Under the pieces are notes generated by a model that was given only the letters and a program-made list of their open reading frames with translations, was not told where the DNA came from and searched no databases. Both the position numbers and the translations under genes were made by a program. Shown piece after piece: positions 36,711 to 44,964 of a stretch of DNA of 64,000 nt; within the stretch, counting starts at the first letter, position 1; each line of letters starts with the position of its first letter. This DNA comes from Eubacterium ruminantium (lineage in GTDB: Bacteria; Bacillota; Clostridia; Lachnospirales; Lachnospiraceae). The stretch is taken from contig NZ_FUXA01000004.1 of assembly GCF_900167085.1 (NCBI RefSeq), forward strand, positions 65,895 to 129,894. The letters run 5' to 3'.

Positions 36711-37349
36711 ATGAAGAAAGTTTTATGTTTTGGAGATTCAAATACCTGGGGATATGATCCATGTACCAAAAACAGATTTCCGAAAGAGGTACGTTGGACC
36801 GGAATACTTCAGGGTAAACTTAAATATGAAGATACAAAGATTATAGAAGAAGGACTTGTGGGAAGAACTACTGTTTATGAAGACCTTAGAAGACCGGGAT
36901 TAAAGGGCATAGAGAATATCATACGCATTTTTGATGGCCCTACTGATATCGACGCGGTTGTACTTATGCTTGGAACAAATGATTGTAAGACAGCAAATAA
37001 AACAACACCAAAGGATATCGCAAGAGGTATCGATAAATGTCTTGATGTGATACTCAAATATGTTCCTGCTGAGAAGGTGCTTTTGATATCACCTATTCAT
37101 CTTGGGAAAAATGTATGGAAGAAGGAATTTGATCCTGAATTCAGTGAAGAATCAGTAAGGGTTTCAAAGGGACTTAAGAAGGAATACAGTAGAATAGCGG
37201 CTAAAAGGGGAGTGAATTTCCTTGCAGCGGCAGATTATGTATCGCCAAGCAGCAAGGATCAGGAGCATTTGAATGAAGCCGGACATAGCAGACTTGCGAA
37301 TATTATTTACAATAAACTTATAAATATGAATGTCTGCTGCGCCTGTTGA
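36711..37349 (+). CDS. SGNH/GDSL-type esterase
   Basis: 212-residue hydrolase with the SGNH blocks: nucleophile Ser in CFGDSNTWGYDP (near residue 9), Gly, Asn in LMLGTNDCK (near 88) and a His near the C-terminus in HLNEAGH. No signal peptide is seen, so it is cytoplasmic. It resembles arylesterase or acyl-hydrolase TesA-like enzymes of the GDSL group. The ATG follows GGAGGTG. Its place between C-S lyases and the LysR regulator suggests deacylation of an acylated sulfur compound; this is speculation. Confidence 0.85.
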   Translation: MKKVLCFGDSNTWGYDPCTKNRFPKEVRWTGILQGKLKYEDTKIIEEGLVGRTTVYEDLRRPGLKGIENIIRIFDGPTDIDAVVLMLGTNDCKTANKTTPKDIARGIDKCLDVILKYVPAEKVLLISPIHLGKNVWKKEFDPEFSEESVRVSKGLKKEYSRIAAKRGVNFLAAADYVSPSSKDQEHLNEAGHSRLANIIYNKLINMNVCCAC

Positions 37350-37371
37350 TAGAAAGTAATAGGTAATAAAT

Positions 37372-38274
37372 ATGACTATAACACAGTTAAAGTATGTCAT
37401 TGCGATTGCAAAAACAGGGTCTTTCCGTGAAGCTGCAAGTAAGCTGTACGTATCACAGCCGGCAATCTCTTCAACCATAAGAGAACTTGAGGAGGAGCTG
37501 GGCATACAGCTTTTTGAGAGAACCAATAAAGGCGTCTGGGTAACAGAAAGAGGAAATGAATTTCTGATGTATGCCAAAGAAGCCGTTGGACAGTTTGAAC
37601 TTATAGAAGACAGATTTATCGATAGAGATAAAGATAAGAAGCATTTTAGCGTTTCTATGCAGCATTATGTATTTGCTGTTCATGCCTTTGTTAATGCTAT
37701 AGAGCATTTTGACAAATCAAAATATGTATATTCCGTACATGAAACCAAAACAGAAGAAGTACTTAATAATGTGAAAAATATGAAGAGCGAAGTAGGTGTC
37801 ATTTCATTTTCAAAGAGTAATGAAAAGGTAATGAAAAAGCTTCTTAGAGATTTCCACCTTAAATTTGTGGAGGTCATGGTTAGGGATACCTATGTATATG
37901 TATGGAAGGAACACCCTTTAGCAAACAGGGAGGAAGTGTCACTTAGGGATCTTAAAGAGTATCCTTGTGTTCTTTTTGACCAGAATTCCGAAAGTGAATT
38001 TTATCTCGCCGAGGAAGCCTTTGGTGATTATGATTTCGATAAGGTGATCAAATCTACTGACAGGGCGACTTCAGCGGAGCTTATATCAACACTTAACGGA
38101 TATTCTATAGGGATAGGAAATCTCATCGAGAGTAAAGTGATGAATTCAGGATTCCTTGCGATAAAGTTAAAAGAAGATGATCCTCTTACTATTGGATATA
38201 TAATCAGAGATAATCATAAGGTAAGTGATATCGGCGAAAAATATATCGAAGAGTTACTGAAATATAAACAATGA
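37372..38274 (+). CDS. LysR-family transcriptional regulator
   Basis: 300-residue LTTR with the winged HTH at the N-terminus (MTITQLKYVIAIAKTGSFRE, AASKLYVSQPAISSTI) and a substrate-binding effector domain from about residue 90. It lies directly before the importer operon, which carries a TTATCACGAATGATAA palindrome 127 bp upstream of its first start codon; a related site precedes cysK. It is therefore the natural candidate regulator of organosulfur uptake and assimilation, analogous to CysB/Cbl/YtlI. Binding is inferred, not shown. Confidence 0.92.
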   Translation: MTITQLKYVIAIAKTGSFREAASKLYVSQPAISSTIRELEEELGIQLFERTNKGVWVTERGNEFLMYAKEAVGQFELIEDRFIDRDKDKKHFSVSMQHYVFAVHAFVNAIEHFDKSKYVYSVHETKTEEVLNNVKNMKSEVGVISFSKSNEKVMKKLLRDFHLKFVEVMVRDTYVYVWKEHPLANREEVSLRDLKEYPCVLFDQNSESEFYLAEEAFGDYDFDKVIKSTDRATSAELISTLNGYSIGIGNLIESKVMNSGFLAIKLKEDDPLTIGYIIRDNHKVSDIGEKYIEELLKYKQ

Positions 38275-38286
38275 GATAAAAAAAAC

Positions 38287-38302
38287 TTATCACGAATGAT
38301 AA
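38287..38302. promoter_or_regulatory. Palindromic operator upstream of the ABC importer operon
   Basis: TTATCACGAATGATAA: 6-bp arms TTATCA / TGATAA around CGAA. Ends 126 bp before the SBP start codon. A near copy, TTATTACGAATGATAG, occurs at 43635-43650 with almost the same distance to cysK. A plausible promoter follows, with an ATTATA-like -10 near 38335. Confidence 0.6.
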
Positions 38303-38377
38303 AGTTTAAGAATTAGTCAGAAAAGGTTTTATGTATTATAGTTTGTTTTACATTGAAGCCGGATCTGACCGGTGTAT

Positions 38378-38408
38378 CGGAGAAGAAAAGCTTCTCCGGT
38401 TATTTTTT
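38378..38408 (+). terminator. Terminator or attenuator between LysR and the importer operon
   Basis: Stem CGGAGAAG / CTTCTCCG followed by GTTATTTTTT. It may simply end the LysR transcript. But the shared operator and likely promoter are upstream of it, so importer transcripts would have to pass it, making it a candidate attenuator. The preceding CCGG-rich stretch (38359-38373) could form alternative pairings. Confidence 0.6.
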
Positions 38409-38428
38409 AGAAAGAAGAGGAAAATGAA

Positions 38429-39496
38429 ATGAAGTTATTTTCAAAAGCTGCAAGAAAAAAAATAACAGCCTTGGTCCTGGCAGCGGGAGTAATGGTAATG
38501 GGATTTGCCGGATGTGGCAAAAGGGAGGAAAAGAAAGAAGGAGGAGTTGATGTTGTTATCGGAACAGCAAATGGTTCCCTTTGTCTCGCTCCACTTCATG
38601 TAGCAATAGATAATGGATACTTTGAAGAAGAATTTTCCAAAGAAGGTATCACATGGAAAACAGAAGAGATCGATATGGGAAATATCGGAGATCTCGTAGC
38701 ATCAAATAAGATCGATGCTTCAACACAGCTTGCAGGCTCGATGATACCTCAGATAGACAATGGTCTTGAGATCACATTTACAGCCGGCATGCACACAGGT
38801 TGTACAAAGGTTTATACAAAGGAGTCTTCAGGTATCACAAAGCTGGCTGACCTTAAGAATAAAAAGATCGGTGTTCCTTCACTTGGTGATTCATCGGTTG
38901 TAGCACTTAAGAGAGCGCTTTATGACGAAGGAATAGGAGTTACAACAGAGAATCTTGAAGTTGAATGGGTTGTATACGGACTTACAGATCTTCCGCTTGC
39001 TCTTGAAAATGGAGCAGTTGATGCAGTTGCACTTCATGATCCGGTTGCCTATCAGGCAGAGCAGGAATACGGATTTACAAAGATCCTCGATCTTAGTACA
39101 GATGCAAAGTTTGCAGGCGAGTACTGCTGTATGTCATTTGTAACAAAGAGACTTGCAGAGAAGAATCCTAAAGCTGCAGCAGCTTACACAAGAGCAATCC
39201 TTAGAGCCTGTGCATTCGTTGAAGCAAATCCTGAAGAGGCAGCAAAGCTTCAGATAGACAATAACCAGTGTTCAGGCGATGTTGAGACAAATGCAAGCCT
39301 GCTTAGATCTTATAACTATTCGCCATCAGTAAACATCGCATCAGAAACTATCCATAATGCAGCGACAGAACTTATAAGGATCGGAGATCTTAAGTCAGAT
39401 AATCCTGATGAATTCGTAAGTAAGGCATTTACAAAGTTCGACGGAGTTCCTGATTCATACAAATATGAGAATGGTGAATTTATCGAAGTAAAATAA
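38429..39496 (+). CDS. ABC importer substrate-binding lipoprotein, NitT/TauT/SsuA type
   Basis: 355-residue lipoprotein with a signal peptide and lipobox GFAGC (Cys near residue 29). The mature part starts with the periplasmic-binding signature VVIGTANGSLCLAPLHVAIDNG of the NMT1/SsuA-like family, which binds sulfonates, taurine, nitrate or thiamine precursors. Many Cys residues (for example HTGCTKVY, GEYCCMSF) are unusual for this family. The genomic setting among cysteine-synthesis and C-S lyase genes favours an organosulfur ligand. It is the first gene of a six-gene run to 43567. Confidence 0.88.
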   Translation: MKLFSKAARKKITALVLAAGVMVMGFAGCGKREEKKEGGVDVVIGTANGSLCLAPLHVAIDNGYFEEEFSKEGITWKTEEIDMGNIGDLVASNKIDASTQLAGSMIPQIDNGLEITFTAGMHTGCTKVYTKESSGITKLADLKNKKIGVPSLGDSSVVALKRALYDEGIGVTTENLEVEWVVYGLTDLPLALENGAVDAVALHDPVAYQAEQEYGFTKILDLSTDAKFAGEYCCMSFVTKRLAEKNPKAAAAYTRAILRACAFVEANPEEAAKLQIDNNQCSGDVETNASLLRSYNYSPSVNIASETIHNAATELIRIGDLKSDNPDEFVSKAFTKFDGVPDSYKYENGEFIEVK

Positions 39497-39525
39497 TTAA
39501 CAGTAACAGGGTGAGGAGAAAATAA

Positions 39526-40488
39526 ATGAAAAAGAAAGTTATTGCGGTGGCTAAAATATTAGCCATATATGTAGCCATAGCTTTATCTTTCCTGGTTTAT
39601 TACGGAGTGGAAGGCAATGGCAAACAAAAGAAAACTGAACATCCATATTATCTGTACTTCATTTCTCTTATAGGAGCGTTTGTACTTATCGAAGTGATAA
39701 TAGGATTATTCAATAAATCAATTAAAAAAAGAGTGCATTATAAAGCACCGTTCATAACAGGAATAATTGTTTTCCTGCTTTTGCTGAATTTCATAACAAG
39801 TAAGACATTGATTCTTCCGACGCTTTACTTCCCTTCACTTGACAGGATAATCGGACTGATCGTTGAACAAAGAAATTTCCTTCTCAGAAATGTTGGAGAT
39901 TCTCTGGGACTTCTCTTTACAGGATTTCTTTGGGGAGCGTCAGTTGGTTTCTTCACAGGCCTTGCGCTTGGATATTTCAAAAATGTTGGCTATTGGCTTA
40001 ACCCGGTAACAAAGGTAATCGGACCTATTCCGACAACAGCATGGATACCTCTTGCATTATCTACATTTCCTACAACAAGAGGAGCAAATATCTTCCTTAT
40101 AGCATTTGCAGTTTGGTTCCCTGTAACTCTTATGACAAGCAGTGGAATCCAGAGCATCAATAATGTAAATTTCGAAGTTTCAAGAACACTCGGAGCATCA
40201 ACATTATATCAGATAATTCATGTTGCTATTCCTGCAGCGATGCCAAGTATATTCCTTGGAGTTTTCTACGGAACCGTTTCATCATTTGCAACACTTATGG
40301 CAGTTGAAATGAATGGTAACTCAAGTGGTATCGGCTGGTATATCAACTGGCAGAAATCAGTAATGATGTATGACGGAGTTTATGCAGGACTTATAATCAT
40401 CGCAACCATATGTTCATTAACACTGACAATACTCTTTAAAGTCAGAGATAAAGTACTTGTATGGCAGAAGGGAGTAATCAAATGGTAG
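39526..40488 (+). CDS. ABC importer permease, SsuC/TauC-like
   Basis: 320-residue inner-membrane permease with an EAA-type cytoplasmic loop EVSRTLGASTLYQIIHVAIP near residue 225. It has about eight hydrophobic segments, two more at the N-terminus than the usual 250-residue SsuC. It should pair with itself to form the channel for the NitT/TauT-type binding protein encoded just upstream. The ATG follows GGTGAGGAG. Its end overlaps the start of the ATPase gene, so expression is coupled. Confidence 0.9.
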   Translation: MKKKVIAVAKILAIYVAIALSFLVYYGVEGNGKQKKTEHPYYLYFISLIGAFVLIEVIIGLFNKSIKKRVHYKAPFITGIIVFLLLLNFITSKTLILPTLYFPSLDRIIGLIVEQRNFLLRNVGDSLGLLFTGFLWGASVGFFTGLALGYFKNVGYWLNPVTKVIGPIPTTAWIPLALSTFPTTRGANIFLIAFAVWFPVTLMTSSGIQSINNVNFEVSRTLGASTLYQIIHVAIPAAMPSIFLGVFYGTVSSFATLMAVEMNGNSSGIGWYINWQKSVMMYDGVYAGLIIIATICSLTLTILFKVRDKVLVWQKGVIKW

Positions 40489-41267
40489 GAGAGATAAAGA
40501 TAAAAGATGTGCACAAATCATTTCCGAATACTGAGCCGGGAAAAGAAGATATTGTGGCATTAAACGGAATAAATCTTGAAATAAAGCCGGGATCATTTGT
40601 TAGTCTCATCGGTCCATCAGGATGCGGTAAGTCAACGCTTCTCAGAATCATAGGCGGACTTGACAGGGCAAGCGAAGGAGAGATTTATCTAGACGATAAA
40701 GAGATCAAGAAACCGGGAAGCGACAGAGGATTTGCTTTTCAGGGATCGAATCTTTTCCCTTGGCTTACAGTCGAGAACAATATAGCATTTGGCCTTAAAG
40801 CAAGACATATTTATAAAAAGGACAAAGAAGAAGTTCAGAATTTTGTAAAACTGGTTGGACTTGAAGGGTTTGAAAAATCTTACCCACACCAGTTATCAGG
40901 TGGTATGCAGCAGAGAGCATCTCTTGCACGAGCCCTTGTGGGACATCCTGCAGTGCTTCTTTTGGATGAGCCTTTGGGAGCTTTGGATGCATTCACAAGA
41001 ATGAATCTTCAGGATGAGATCTTAAACATCTGGAAGAAGAATAATATGACAATGATCATGGTAACACATGACGTTGATGAAGCAATTTACATGTCAGATC
41101 AGGTTGTTGTTATGTCGGCAAGACCTTCTAAAGTCGAGGCGATAATTGATATAGACCTTCCAAGACCGAGAGCCAGAGCACAGGATACCTTCCAAGAATA
41201 CAGAGCTAAAATCTTAAAAGAACTGGATCTCGGCGGAAAGGTTGAAGAAGTAGAATATTATTTATAA
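40482..41267 (+). CDS. ABC importer ATPase, SsuB/TauB-like
   Basis: 261-residue ATPase: Walker A GPSGCGKSTL (near 44), Q-loop AFQGSNLFPWL, signature LSGGMQQRASLARAL and Walker B VLLLDEPLGALD. The EPLGALDAFTR segment is typical of nitrate/sulfonate/taurine importers. The ATG at 40482 overlaps the permease stop by 7 bases and follows GGGAG; an in-frame ATG at 40461 is less likely. It completes the organosulfur-type importer. Confidence 0.93.
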   Translation: MVGEIKIKDVHKSFPNTEPGKEDIVALNGINLEIKPGSFVSLIGPSGCGKSTLLRIIGGLDRASEGEIYLDDKEIKKPGSDRGFAFQGSNLFPWLTVENNIAFGLKARHIYKKDKEEVQNFVKLVGLEGFEKSYPHQLSGGMQQRASLARALVGHPAVLLLDEPLGALDAFTRMNLQDEILNIWKKNNMTMIMVTHDVDEAIYMSDQVVVMSARPSKVEAIIDIDLPRPRARAQDTFQEYRAKILKELDLGGKVEEVEYYL

Positions 41268-41285
41268 AAGAGAGGAATTACAGAA

Positions 41286-41696
41286 ATGAAAAACAGAATT
41301 ATATCAGGCTTATTATTTACATTAACAGGTGTACTTGTAATACTTATACCAACAGTACTTTTTCCGGTATGTGACAGTGAGATGATGAAAATGTCATGCT
41401 ACTATACAAAGAGGGCGGAGATTGGTGTTGGAGCACTTATAGCAGTGATCGGACTTGTTTCACTTCTTATTAGTGATAAGAAGATAAGAATCGGACTTGC
41501 TATATCTGAGTTTTTCAATGCAGCACTTGTACTCTTACTTCCACTTAAACTTACAGGGCTTTGTAAGATGAGCGATATGTCATGCCGTGTTAAGACAGAA
41601 CCTGCACTTATCGTTATAAGCATCGTGATATTTATAATATCAGCTGCAGAAGTATTATTTCTTGTCAAACAGGTGAAGAAGGATGGCCTCTCATAG
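41286..41696 (+). CDS. DUF4418-family small membrane protein
   Basis: 136-residue protein with four hydrophobic segments and conserved short Cys-containing loops (FPVCDSEMMKMSCYYT near 27 and LCKMSDMSCRV near 95), the pattern of the DUF4418 family. Function of the family is not established. It lies between the importer ATPase gene and an FtsX-like permease gene, overlapping the latter by 14 bases. It probably assembles with that permease. The paired C...MSC loops on one membrane face could bind a metal or a thiol ligand; this is inference. Confidence 0.8.
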   Translation: MKNRIISGLLFTLTGVLVILIPTVLFPVCDSEMMKMSCYYTKRAEIGVGALIAVIGLVSLLISDKKIRIGLAISEFFNAALVLLLPLKLTGLCKMSDMSCRVKTEPALIVISIVIFIISAAEVLFLVKQVKKDGLS

Positions 41697-42897
41697 AAAG
41701 AGAATTATTTTCAAATATATATTTAATAATGTAATACATAATTACATCTTCATTGTTATCATAATAATCCTGTCGGGAATGCTTTTCGCGGGGAGGGTAA
41801 CAAGTGAGAGTTTGAAGAAGGCTTTAAATAATATGGAAAAGAGGTTCGGCTCCGACCTTATGCTTGTTCCCAAAGGGAGCAAGGAAAAGGCCGAGGGGCT
41901 GATCCTTGAAGGCCAAAGAAGTTCATTTTATTTTGAAAATATAAAGCCGGACGAACTAAATGGTGAAGAGGGAATAGAGAAGATAACAACACAGTATTTT
42001 TTAAAATCACTTTCGGCTGACTGTTGCAGCAGTGAAGTGCAGATCGTCTTTTTTAATCCCGATACCGACTTCCTGGTAGGACCATGGATCAAGGAAGAAT
42101 ATAAGAAAAAACTGGATAAGGATCAGGTAATAATCGGAAGTGATATTGATTACGGTAATAGCAACAAGAGAACGATAAAGCTTTTTGGCAAAGAGTATGA
42201 TGTTGCGGCAAAGATGGATAAAACCGGAACAAGTCTTGATAATTCCGTTTATTTTTCTTTTGCATCCCGTGAAGGTGTTATCAAAGATGCGGAAGCAAAA
42301 GGCTCATTTATATCGGATAAGCAGAGAAGCAAGGAGCTTATATCTACAGTATATTTGAATGTTAAGGAAGGATATAAGACAGATGAAGTTCTTTCAACAT
42401 GCCATAAGAAACTTGGCGAAGATTTTGATGTAGTATTTCCGAAAAGCCTGAATGAATCCATATCGAGAAATATCAAAGGTATAACCGGAATCATCAATAC
42501 AGTGCTGGTGGTTGCGGGAATCTTTTTGCTTATAATGCTTTTCATTATAAATAAATTCTTTTCAGAACAGAAAAAAAGAGAGATATCGGTATTTCTTATA
42601 CTGGGAAATTCCAGAAAAAAGATGATACAGATGATGGTAATAGAAGCCGTAACATTAACTGTCATAGGAACGGTTGTCGGATGTTTCATAGGAGCACTTG
42701 TGGTGATTCCGTTTGGTAAATATATCGGAATTACTTTAGGTATGCCATACCTTGGACCGTCAGTGGTCGATATACTGCTTCATTTTGCATTTTGTATCTT
42801 CGTTGTCCTGATACTTGTACTTATATCATGGATATTACTTTTTATCAGTGTAAAGAAAATGGATCCGTATCTGGCTCTAAAAAAGGAAGCGGAATAA
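41683..42897 (+). CDS. MacB/FtsX-like ABC permease
   Basis: 404 residues: one N-terminal TM helix, a large extracytoplasmic domain (about residues 40-260) and three C-terminal TM helices ending in the FtsX core (VVGCFIGALVVIPFG). The outer domain contains an unusual Cys pair in SLSADCCSSEVQI (near 112). In the MacB class such permeases work as mechanotransducers or lipoprotein/peptide movers, not importers. It is translationally coupled to DUF4418 and followed 1 base later by its ATPase. Its role in the sulfur island is unknown. Confidence 0.85.
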   Translation: MASHRKRIIFKYIFNNVIHNYIFIVIIIILSGMLFAGRVTSESLKKALNNMEKRFGSDLMLVPKGSKEKAEGLILEGQRSSFYFENIKPDELNGEEGIEKITTQYFLKSLSADCCSSEVQIVFFNPDTDFLVGPWIKEEYKKKLDKDQVIIGSDIDYGNSNKRTIKLFGKEYDVAAKMDKTGTSLDNSVYFSFASREGVIKDAEAKGSFISDKQRSKELISTVYLNVKEGYKTDEVLSTCHKKLGEDFDVVFPKSLNESISRNIKGITGIINTVLVVAGIFLLIMLFIINKFFSEQKKREISVFLILGNSRKKMIQMMVIEAVTLTVIGTVVGCFIGALVVIPFGKYIGITLGMPYLGPSVVDILLHFAFCIFVVLILVLISWILLFISVKKMDPYLALKKEAE

Positions 42898-42898
42898 T

Positions 42899-43567
42899 AT
42901 GGAATTAAAAGCTCAAAATATCAGTATGAAGTATCGAAAAAACGGAAGAAATGTATTGGAAGATGTAAGTCTGTCCGTGAAAGACGGTGATTATACAGCT
43001 CTTATGGGCGAGTCGGGAAGCGGGAAAAGTACACTGCTTGCAATAATGGCAGGTATACTAAGACCTACCGAAGGAGAGGTTCATTTTGATGACAAGAATT
43101 TGTATCGATTAAAAGATGCAGAACTTTCGGAGGTTCATAAAGAAGGAATTGCATTTGTTCCCCAGAGCAATATTTTCATTAAGAATCATACGGTATTGGA
43201 AAATATAATAACGCCACATATCATTCAAAAAGGAGCCGACGAAACTCTTCTTAGGGAAAAGGCTGAGGAGTATCTTGAAAGATTTGGGATAGCCGATCTT
43301 GCAAACAGATATCCTTACGAACTCTCGGGAGGTGAACAAAAGCGTGCATCGCTGGTGAGAACGCTTGTTACGGATCCGAAAGTTTTGATAGCGGATGAAC
43401 CGACCACAGGTCTTGATAAGAAGACAGGGGCGCTCATTATGGATTCATTAAAAGAATATGCAGATTCGGGAAAAGCTGTACTTATCGCAACCCACGATGA
43501 ACTTATAAAAGGTTACGAAATAAAGGCATTTTATATTGAAAAAGGTAAGATTACAGCTGCCGAATAA
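42899..43567 (+). CDS. ABC ATPase, LolD/MacB type
   Basis: 222-residue ATPase with Walker A GESGSGKSTL (near 38), signature LSGGEQKRASLVRTL and Walker B VLIADEPTTGLD. It starts one base after the FtsX-like permease stop and energises it. It is the last gene of the SBP-permease-ATPase-DUF4418-FtsX-ATPase run. No clear terminator follows; a 207-bp gap holds the cysK operator region. Confidence 0.9.
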   Translation: MELKAQNISMKYRKNGRNVLEDVSLSVKDGDYTALMGESGSGKSTLLAIMAGILRPTEGEVHFDDKNLYRLKDAELSEVHKEGIAFVPQSNIFIKNHTVLENIITPHIIQKGADETLLREKAEEYLERFGIADLANRYPYELSGGEQKRASLVRTLVTDPKVLIADEPTTGLDKKTGALIMDSLKEYADSGKAVLIATHDELIKGYEIKAFYIEKGKITAAE

Positions 43568-43634
43568 ACTTATTTCGCGGGTTTCTTCTATAAGAATAAA
43601 GCATTTATCAGGGGAAAATTGCTATAGGTTTTAG

Positions 43635-43670
43635 TTATTACGAATGATAGTTATTTGAAAATTTTCAAAT
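43635..43670. promoter_or_regulatory. cysK operator region: shared palindrome plus a perfect 18-bp palindrome
   Basis: TTATTACGAATGATAG (43635-43650) matches the importer-operon site in 14 of 16 positions and lies 125 bp upstream of the cysK start, nearly the same distance as at the importer. Three bases on is ATTTGAAAATTTTCAAAT (43653-43670), a perfect 18-bp palindrome, not present at the importer. They probably represent binding sites for one common and one additional regulator. Confidence 0.55.
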
Positions 43671-43774
43671 GAATTATTTAATGATAATATATAACCATTC
43701 CAAGAGAAAATAATCCAAGTGATAAATCATTATGAGATTGTGAGAAAATACAAAAATTCAAGGAGGAGAAAGAA

Positions 43775-44710
43775 ATGAGCGATATTAAACAGAGTTCACT
43801 TGAACTTATCGGAGGAACACCATTATTACAGCTTAATGGTTATTCAAAGAAGAGAGAGATTACAGAAGCAACAGTGCTTGCAAAACTTGAGTACCTTAAT
43901 CCGGCAGGATCGGTAAAGGACAGAGTAGCACTTGCCATGATAGAAGATGCAGAAAAGAATGGAGTTATCAAGCCGGGAGCAACAATCATCGAGCCTACAA
44001 GCGGAAATACAGGTATCGGACTTGCAGCAGTTGCAGCAGCTAAGGGATACAGAGCAATCCTTACACTTCCTGATACAATGAGTGTTGAGCGTAGAAATCT
44101 CTTAAAGGCATACGGAGCAGAAATCGTTCTTACAGAAGGTGCTAAGGGAATGAAGGGTGCGATCGCTAAGGCAGAAGAGCTCAATAAGGAAATTGAAAAT
44201 TCAGTAATCCTTGGACAGTTCGTTAATCCGGCAAACCCTAAGATCCACAAAGAAACAACGGGTCCTGAAATCTGGGATCAGACAGAAGGAAAGGTTGACA
44301 TCTTCGTAGCCGGTGTTGGTACAGGAGGAACTGTTACCGGTGTGGGTGAATACCTCAAGTCAAAGAATCCAAACGTTAAGATAGTTGCTGTTGAGCCTGC
44401 AACAAGTGCGGTTCTTTCAACAGGTAAGGCCGGAGCTCATAAGATTCAGGGTATCGGAGCCGGATTCGTACCGGATGTTCTTAATACAGAAATCTATGAT
44501 GAGATCATCGCAATTGAAAATGAGGATGCATTTGCTGAAGGCAAAGCTTTCGCAGTTTCAGAAGGTATCCTCGTTGGTATTTCTTCAGGAGCAGCTCTTA
44601 AGGCAGCTGAGATCCTTGCTAAGAGACCTGAAAATAAGGGTAAAGTTATCGTAGCACTTTTACCTGACTCAGGTGACAGATACTTATCAACAGCATTATT
44701 CAGTAACTAA
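43775..44710 (+). CDS. cysK: Cysteine synthase (O-acetylserine sulfhydrylase)
   Basis: 311-residue fold-type II PLP enzyme making cysteine from O-acetylserine and sulfide. PLP-Lys48 lies in NPAGSVKDR, the substrate loop in TSGNTGI (near 76), and the phosphate-binding glycine loop in [12 protein letters not shown]. The GIGAGFVPD motif of canonical CysK is retained. It follows AAGGAGGAG. It is preceded by a double operator and followed by a terminator and the tRNA-Cys-like element, so it may be the first gene of a longer read-through unit into the nitrogenase-like operon. Confidence 0.93.
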   Translation: MSDIKQSSLELIGGTPLLQLNGYSKKREITEATVLAKLEYLNPAGSVKDRVALAMIEDAEKNGVIKPGATIIEPTSGNTGIGLAAVAAAKGYRAILTLPDTMSVERRNLLKAYGAEIVLTEGAKGMKGAIAKAEELNKEIENSVILGQFVNPANPKIHKETTGPEIWDQTEGKVDIFVAGVGTGGTVTGVGEYLKSKNPNVKIVAVEPATSAVLSTGKAGAHKIQGIGAGFVPDVLNTEIYDEIIAIENEDAFAEGKAFAVSEGILVGISSGAALKAAEILAKRPENKGKVIVALLPDSGDRYLSTALFSN

Positions 44711-44749
44711 ATAATAAGAATTAATTGTTCTCATAAAATGACTTAAAAG

Positions 44750-44809
44750 ACCGGAGGTTGGCATAAAGATTGGTATTTTGGTTCATTTTTTGCAGACCTC
44801 TGGTTTTTT
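44750..44809 (+). terminator. Long-loop intrinsic terminator after cysK
   Basis: Stem ACCGGAGGT / ACCTCTGGT (9 bp, one G-U) with a 37-base loop and a TTTTTT tail. The long loop suggests a weak or conditional terminator. Only 23 bases separate it from the tRNA-like element. Confidence 0.6.
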
Positions 44810-44832
44810 GCGGCCATTTTTAAGGGATTTTG

Positions 44833-44902
44833 GATGCCGTAGCCGCTGGTAAGGCATAGGTTCGCAAAGCTGAAGTTGTTGGTTCGAATCCAACCGGTAT
44901 CG
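44833..44902 (+). tRNA. Noncanonical tRNA-Cys-like RNA, anticodon GCA
   Basis: Folds as a cloverleaf: acceptor GATGCCG / CGGTATC (one G-U), T8-A9, D-stem GCC / GGC with loop GCTGGTAA, and T-arm GTTGG-TTCGAAT-CCAAC. The D-arm and anticodon region closely resemble bacterial tRNA-Cys, with GCA at 44864-44866. Oddities: position 33 is C instead of the universal U, the anticodon stem (TAGGT / GCTGA) contains an A-G mismatch and two G-U type pairs, the D-loop is short, position 73 is G rather than the U expected of tRNA-Cys, and no CCA is encoded. It could be a divergent tRNA, a decaying copy or a tRNA-derived regulatory RNA. Confidence 0.6.
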
Positions 44903-44964
44903 TTAATTTAATATCTTTCATTAAATAATACATCGGTTGAAATGATATGAAGATATGATTTTTT
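44891..44964 (+). promoter_or_regulatory. Alternative RNA pairings downstream of the tRNA-Cys-like element
   Basis: CAACCGGTAT (44891-44900, the 3' side of the tRNA-like T-stem and acceptor) can pair with ATAC-CGGTTG (44928-44939, 2-base bulge). That would unfold the cloverleaf. A competing hairpin ATATCTT..TCATT (44911-44922) / AATGA..AAGATAT (44941-44956) encloses the same CGGTTG in its loop and is followed by GATTTTTTAG, terminator-like. This all precedes the NifB-like start at 44986. Mutually exclusive pairings suggest a leader switch; not proven. Confidence 0.4.
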
